A stretch of DNA of 8,379 nucleotides, from contig UQOB01000050.1 of the NCBI GenBank assembly GCA_900542595.1, forward strand, positions 1 to 8,379. Direction: 5' to 3'. Shown one piece after another: positions 5,974 to 8,379 of this stretch. Within the stretch, counting starts at the first letter, position 1. Each line of letters begins with the position of its first letter. Made by a program: the position numbers and the translations under genes. The DNA is from an uncultured Mollicutes bacterium (GTDB lineage: Bacteria; Bacillota_I; Bacilli_A; RFN20; CAG-826). Under the pieces are notes generated by a model. The model did no database searches, was not told the origin of the DNA, and was given only the letters and a program-made list of their open reading frames with translations.

Positions 5974-7120
5974 TTTCAGGTGTTTTCTTTATTTTGCTGA
6001 CTTCGGTGATCATCTCCACCATTTTTTCCATGCAAGTATCGAAATCGAAGCGTTTAGCGTAATCTTTATACTTTTCCGATAGTTCGGCTTTTTCTTCCGG
6101 ATGATCGATCCAATATTCAATCTTCCCGACTAGATCTTTCCAATCGTCCATCTTGAAACTGCAGCGTTCATCGAGAGCGAAATCCTTAGTCGCACTATTG
6201 GGAGAATTATTGATGACTGGCACTAGTCCGCAAGAGAGAGCCTCTAAACAACTGATGGCTTCAATCTCAACGGTCGAAGTGTGAACGTATAGGTCAGAAA
6301 TATTGATGACATCAACTAATTCATCGCGGTTATAGAACCCAAGTTTCAGATCAATTCCGTGCTTTTTCGCAAATTTCCGGAAAACGGGTTCTTTAGGACC
6401 CCCACCCGCTAGCACAACTTTTATCTTATCTTTGTATTTACTATGAGCGACCGCTTTTAGGAGAAGAATTTGTTTCTTTTCTTTCGAATACCGGCCACTC
6501 ATCAGAATGACGAACTTGCCCTCATAATCTTTCGGCCTTTCCACTTTCTTTGGTCTAAAGATAGCGTTCACGCCGTTCGATATCACGTATCCCGGAGTTT
6601 TGTGATGAATTTCGTTTTCAAATAAAGTTCTAATAAATTGAGTCGGATAGTGAATCGCATCAGCGTATTGGTAACAACTATTCCAGAAATTCTTGTAAAT
6701 CAAATGGTTGATCCAATTGATTTCCATGAAGTTAAAGAAATGAGCGCTCACATTCTGGGCTTGGCAATGGAAACCGAAACTGATGGGTTTATTAAAGCGT
6801 CTCGCGATTTTAACACCCGCTCGCCCGAGCATAAAAGGCATCATGATGTGGACGACATCAGCATCTTTAATCGCCCGGCTCATTTCTAAGGGTTCGGCTT
6901 TTCCTAAAACGACTTGGTTATGGTCAACAATCCGTTGAAAAGGACCAAAGGTGTAAGTCGGCATAATAAAATAGTTATTCTTGCCTTTTTTATCTTTATC
7001 CGGGCAAACGATGCGGACCGTATGCCCATGATTCACTAAAGCATTCGATAAATTTATACAGGCAATAGTGGTGCCGTTATTAGCTTCTCCGAGAACATCG
7101 GCGACAATAGTTACAATCAT
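5963..7120 (-). CDS. GT4-family glycosyltransferase
   Basis: This is a GT-B fold, retaining glycosyltransferase of family GT4. The 385 residues begin with the N-terminal Rossmann half (MIVTIVADVLGEANNGT, the glycine-containing acceptor loop at 11-17, then LSNALVNHGHTVRIV), include H118 in FHCQ, and in the C-terminal half carry SGRYSKEK (208-215; R210 and K215 match the phosphate-binding pair), AGGGP (238-242) and the E-x7-E motif as E285/E293 in VEIEAISCLEALSCG. There is no membrane segment, so it likely works at the inner membrane surface. It overlaps plsC by 11 bases, which suggests a lipid acceptor and a role in glycolipid synthesis, like the diacylglycerol glucosyltransferases of Mollicutes. 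That is inference; donor and acceptor are unknown. A weak ribosome site (TAGGA) lies about ten bases before the ATG. Confidence 0.87.
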   Translation of the reverse strand: MIVTIVADVLGEANNGTTIACINLSNALVNHGHTVRIVCPDKDKKGKNNYFIMPTYTFGPFQRIVDHNQVVLGKAEPLEMSRAIKDADVVHIMMPFMLGRAGVKIARRFNKPISFGFHCQAQNVSAHFFNFMEINWINHLIYKNFWNSCYQYADAIHYPTQFIRTLFENEIHHKTPGYVISNGVNAIFRPKKVERPKDYEGKFVILMSGRYSKEKKQILLLKAVAHSKYKDKIKVVLAGGGPKEPVFRKFAKKHGIDLKLGFYNRDELVDVINISDLYVHTSTVEIEAISCLEALSCGLVPVINNSPNSATKDFALDERCSFKMDDWKDLVGKIEYWIDHPEEKAELSEKYKDYAKRFDFDTCMEKMVEMITEVSKIKKTPENEK

Positions 7121-7190
7121 TGTTTCGAATTCCTACGGAATAACTCTACTACAAAACTAGTGGCAACTTTAGTATTCATTGTTATAAAGC

Positions 7191-7213
7191 ATATTCTCTA
7201 AAATAGAGAATAT
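7191..7213. repeat. Inverted repeat upstream of the glycosyltransferase
   Basis: ATATTCTCTA (7191-7200) and TAGAGAATAT (7204-7213) are perfect 10-base arms around AAA. The right arm is also part of the first direct repeat. The site lies just upstream of the TATAAC hexamer (7181-7186, - strand), so it would cover the -35 region of a glycosyltransferase promoter and could be an operator. With a three-base loop it could also fold in RNA, but no U-run follows. Confidence 0.6.
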
Positions 7214-7264
7214 TCGATTTATACAAGTAAATTCCAGCAAAAAACAGAGAATATTCGATTTATA
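7201..7264. repeat. Two-copy 23-base direct repeat
   Basis: Positions 7201-7223 and 7242-7264 match at 22 of 23 bases (T against C at the fourth); the exact core AGAGAATATTCGATTTATA is 19 bases. The copies are 41 bases apart, close to four helical turns, so two bound proteins would lie on the same face of the DNA. A partial third copy of the core (AATATTC) lies at 7273-7279. On the - strand each copy reads TATAAATCGAATATTCTCT, so a duplicated promoter element is a second possibility. Confidence 0.7.
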
Positions 7265-7437
7265 TCCGAAAAAATATTCAGGTTTTGCAAGCATTTTTAG
7301 AAATTGTGATTTTGTTCTATAGAATTGTTTTATATCTCTTCCTAATAAGTTTTTGGTTTTGATTTATAAACTTAAAAATATCAGAAATCAAAAAATGTTA
7401 AGCTGAGAAAAACCAAAATTGAAGGCACAAGTTAGAA

Positions 7438-8112
7438 TTAGAAATCAACTTTCTCCAAGAGATTAGAAGACGCTTTATAAACGGCCCAATGAAGCAAGAA
7501 AGAAATGATAAGCGCCCCCGCTAAAGCTCCAAACTGAATGCCGAGATTAAGATTATTAATGCCTTCGAGACCAGGTATATAAGGTAAAACAATAGTGGTA
7601 ACAGCAATAATCACGACAAAAACCAGCGTTGCTAAAAGTGTGCCTAAGACAATCGATTTCCCGTTCCGGTAATAGAGAGGGAAGAAAATAAGGTCCGCTA
7701 CGGCGTAACCGATAATCACAAAGGCAAGAAGCAAAACATAACTATTGAAGCCGAGCCCCGGAACAACAATTTCTTCGGCAGCTAGCGAAGCCGTGTAAGA
7801 AGAATATAAAGCAATTGGATAAATGATTAGGCTCATAGCAATCGTCATGGCTTGCATTAAAACAATAGTAATCACCCTCGCCATCACGATATCTTTTTTC
7901 CTGACTGGTAAAAGAACACTGAAGAGTAAATCATTACTTTGTTGGCCCTTATTCGCTCCTAAAAAGAGGAGAGGATAAGCTGCAAGAACATAGATGAAAC
8001 TTATTGCCAACGGGTAAGAAGGAATAAGCATCATCAAAGGAAATACCAAAATAAAAAGGTAGCAAAGAGGGTGCATCGCGAGTTTAAACTCTTTATAAAG
8101 TAAAGCTTTCAT
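7438..8112 (-). CDS. ABC-2 type transporter permease
   Basis: This is the membrane subunit of an ABC exporter. The 224 residues hold about six hydrophobic segments (around 15-31, 34-53, 78-103, 122-145, 153-178 and 190-212). Between the second and third lies NDLLFSVLLPVRKKDIVMAR (60-79), the cytosolic segment typical of the ABC2_membrane_5/BcrB-like permeases of Bacillota ('nD..fsLPv.r.diV'). Its start overlaps the ATPase gene by 20 bases and is preceded by AAAGGAG eleven bases upstream, so both subunits come from one mRNA. Such pairs export peptides, antibiotics or other amphiphiles, and are often led by a YtrA-type GntR regulator; neither substrate nor regulator can be read from this window. 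No terminator is evident after the stop. Confidence 0.85.
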   Translation of the reverse strand: MKALLYKEFKLAMHPLCYLFILVFPLMMLIPSYPLAISFIYVLAAYPLLFLGANKGQQSNDLLFSVLLPVRKKDIVMARVITIVLMQAMTIAMSLIIYPIALYSSYTASLAAEEIVVPGLGFNSYVLLLAFVIIGYAVADLIFFPLYYRNGKSIVLGTLLATLVFVVIIAVTTIVLPYIPGLEGINNLNLGIQFGALAGALIISFLLHWAVYKASSNLLEKVDF

Positions 8113-8379
8113 GCGTTTGTTTACTCCTTTCGGTATAAACCATAATTTGTTCTAAGTCAGGGATAGAAACTTCAATACCATTTCTAGTAAAAGCGTCCTT
8201 TCGGTCAGCCTTTATCAAGCCTTCAATGTGATCACCAAACTCTTTATAAGCGACATATTCGCATAAGAGATTTTGGTTGTTCGTCATATCTTTCACGAAG
8301 AAATAAGAATCGATGAAATCTTGCTTACTTCCGGTATAGATAATTTCACCTTCATGAATATAGGGGATGTCGGGGGGGG
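8093..8379 (-). CDS. ABC transporter ATP-binding protein, C-terminal fragment
   Basis: The gene is cut by the right edge of the window; only the last 94 codons are present, and the Walker and signature motifs lie outside. The frame is open to the edge and reads DIPYIHEGEIIYTGSK near its visible start, which matches the strand and turn that follow the H-loop in ABC ATPases ('.DldyIpyIheGkIi..g'). The rest forms a small C-terminal domain ending VSIPDLEQIMVYTERSK, the 'PsLEdimvyy' tail seen in YtrB-like ATPases. A GTG at 8296 is not a real start because the family sequence continues upstream of it. The two leftmost residues encoded (PP, from the G-run at 8372-8379) do not fit the family and are probably a sequence-end artefact. 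It is the partner of the overlapping permease. Confidence 0.85.
   Translation of the reverse strand, partial: PPDIPYIHEGEIIYTGSKQDFIDSYFFVKDMTNNQNLLCEYVAYKEFGDHIEGLIKADRKDAFTRNGIEVSIPDLEQIMVYTERSKQTHESFTL

Larger units (their letters stand above)
7121..7437. other. AT-rich intergenic region between ABC and GT4/plsC units
   Basis: These 317 bases hold no open frame worth calling and are visibly richer in A+T than their surroundings. They contain the direct and inverted repeats listed separately, a TTCTATAGAA palindrome at 7316-7325, and AT-only-type inverted repeats (7351-7360 with 7409-7418; 7357-7365 with 7385-7393). No clean terminator with a GC stem and U-run is visible after the ABC permease. 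The region must hold the promoter for the glycosyltransferase unit; TATAAC at 7181-7186 (- strand) is the best -10, but its -35 is poor. Confidence 0.6.

Noticed and set aside
6638..6889. 83-codon + strand open frame opposite the glycosyltransferase
   Set aside because: It is antisense to conserved GT4 sequence and has no independent support.
7201..7264. Direct repeats as a CRISPR array
   Set aside because: There are only two near-identical copies with an 18-base spacer, no further units and no cas genes nearby.
7351..7418. AT-rich inverted repeats after the ABC permease, considered as its terminator
   Set aside because: The stems are nearly all A/T, the arms are far apart (19 or 48 bases) and no U-run follows on the - strand.

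Overview
The window is a compact, AT-leaning stretch of bacterial chromosome. Its lysine-rich proteins, AGGAGG-type ribosome binding sites and the neighbourhood comEA-comEC-holA next to rpsT point to the Bacillota/Bacilli side of the tree. Small proteins, tight overlaps and a rubrerythrin suggest a streamlined anaerobe, perhaps an uncultured gut lineage of the RF39/Erysipelotrichales/Acholeplasma type. That placement is inference. TGA acts as a stop codon (holA, plsC), so the mycoplasma code does not apply. No mobile element, CRISPR array, tRNA or rRNA is visible.

Layout, left to right. The first 150 bases are the leader of rpsT (ribosomal protein S20), the only + strand gene, which ends in a strong hairpin terminator. 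Everything else lies on the - strand. Read in the direction of transcription from the right-hand end, it comprises: (1) an ABC exporter, namely the C-terminal end of an ATPase cut by the window edge and a six-helix ABC-2 type permease; (2) a 317-base AT-rich spacer with repeats; (3) a GT4 glycosyltransferase overlapping a PlsC-type acyltransferase; (4) a single-gene rubrerythrin unit with its own promoter, a perfect inverted repeat over the -35 box, and a terminator; (5) comEA, comEC, holA and a small YfcE-type metallophosphodiesterase, overlapping or closely spaced, running toward rpsT.

Functionally, comEA and comEC encode the DNA receptor and membrane channel for uptake of single-stranded DNA. 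HolA is the clamp-loader delta subunit, a usual neighbour of comEC. The GT4/PlsC pair looks like a membrane (glyco)lipid module. Rubrerythrin is an anaerobe's peroxide defence. The ABC pair resembles the YtrB-type exporters of Bacillota.

I did not find a convincing undescribed system. The most interesting signals are regulatory: the 8-4-8 inverted repeat inside the rubrerythrin promoter, and the 23-base direct repeat plus 10-base-arm palindrome upstream of the glycosyltransferase. Two gene starts (comEA and rubrerythrin) are set here downstream of the longest open frame because of ribosome binding sites, a promoter and a terminator. The run of eight G at the right-hand end looks like a contig-end artefact.
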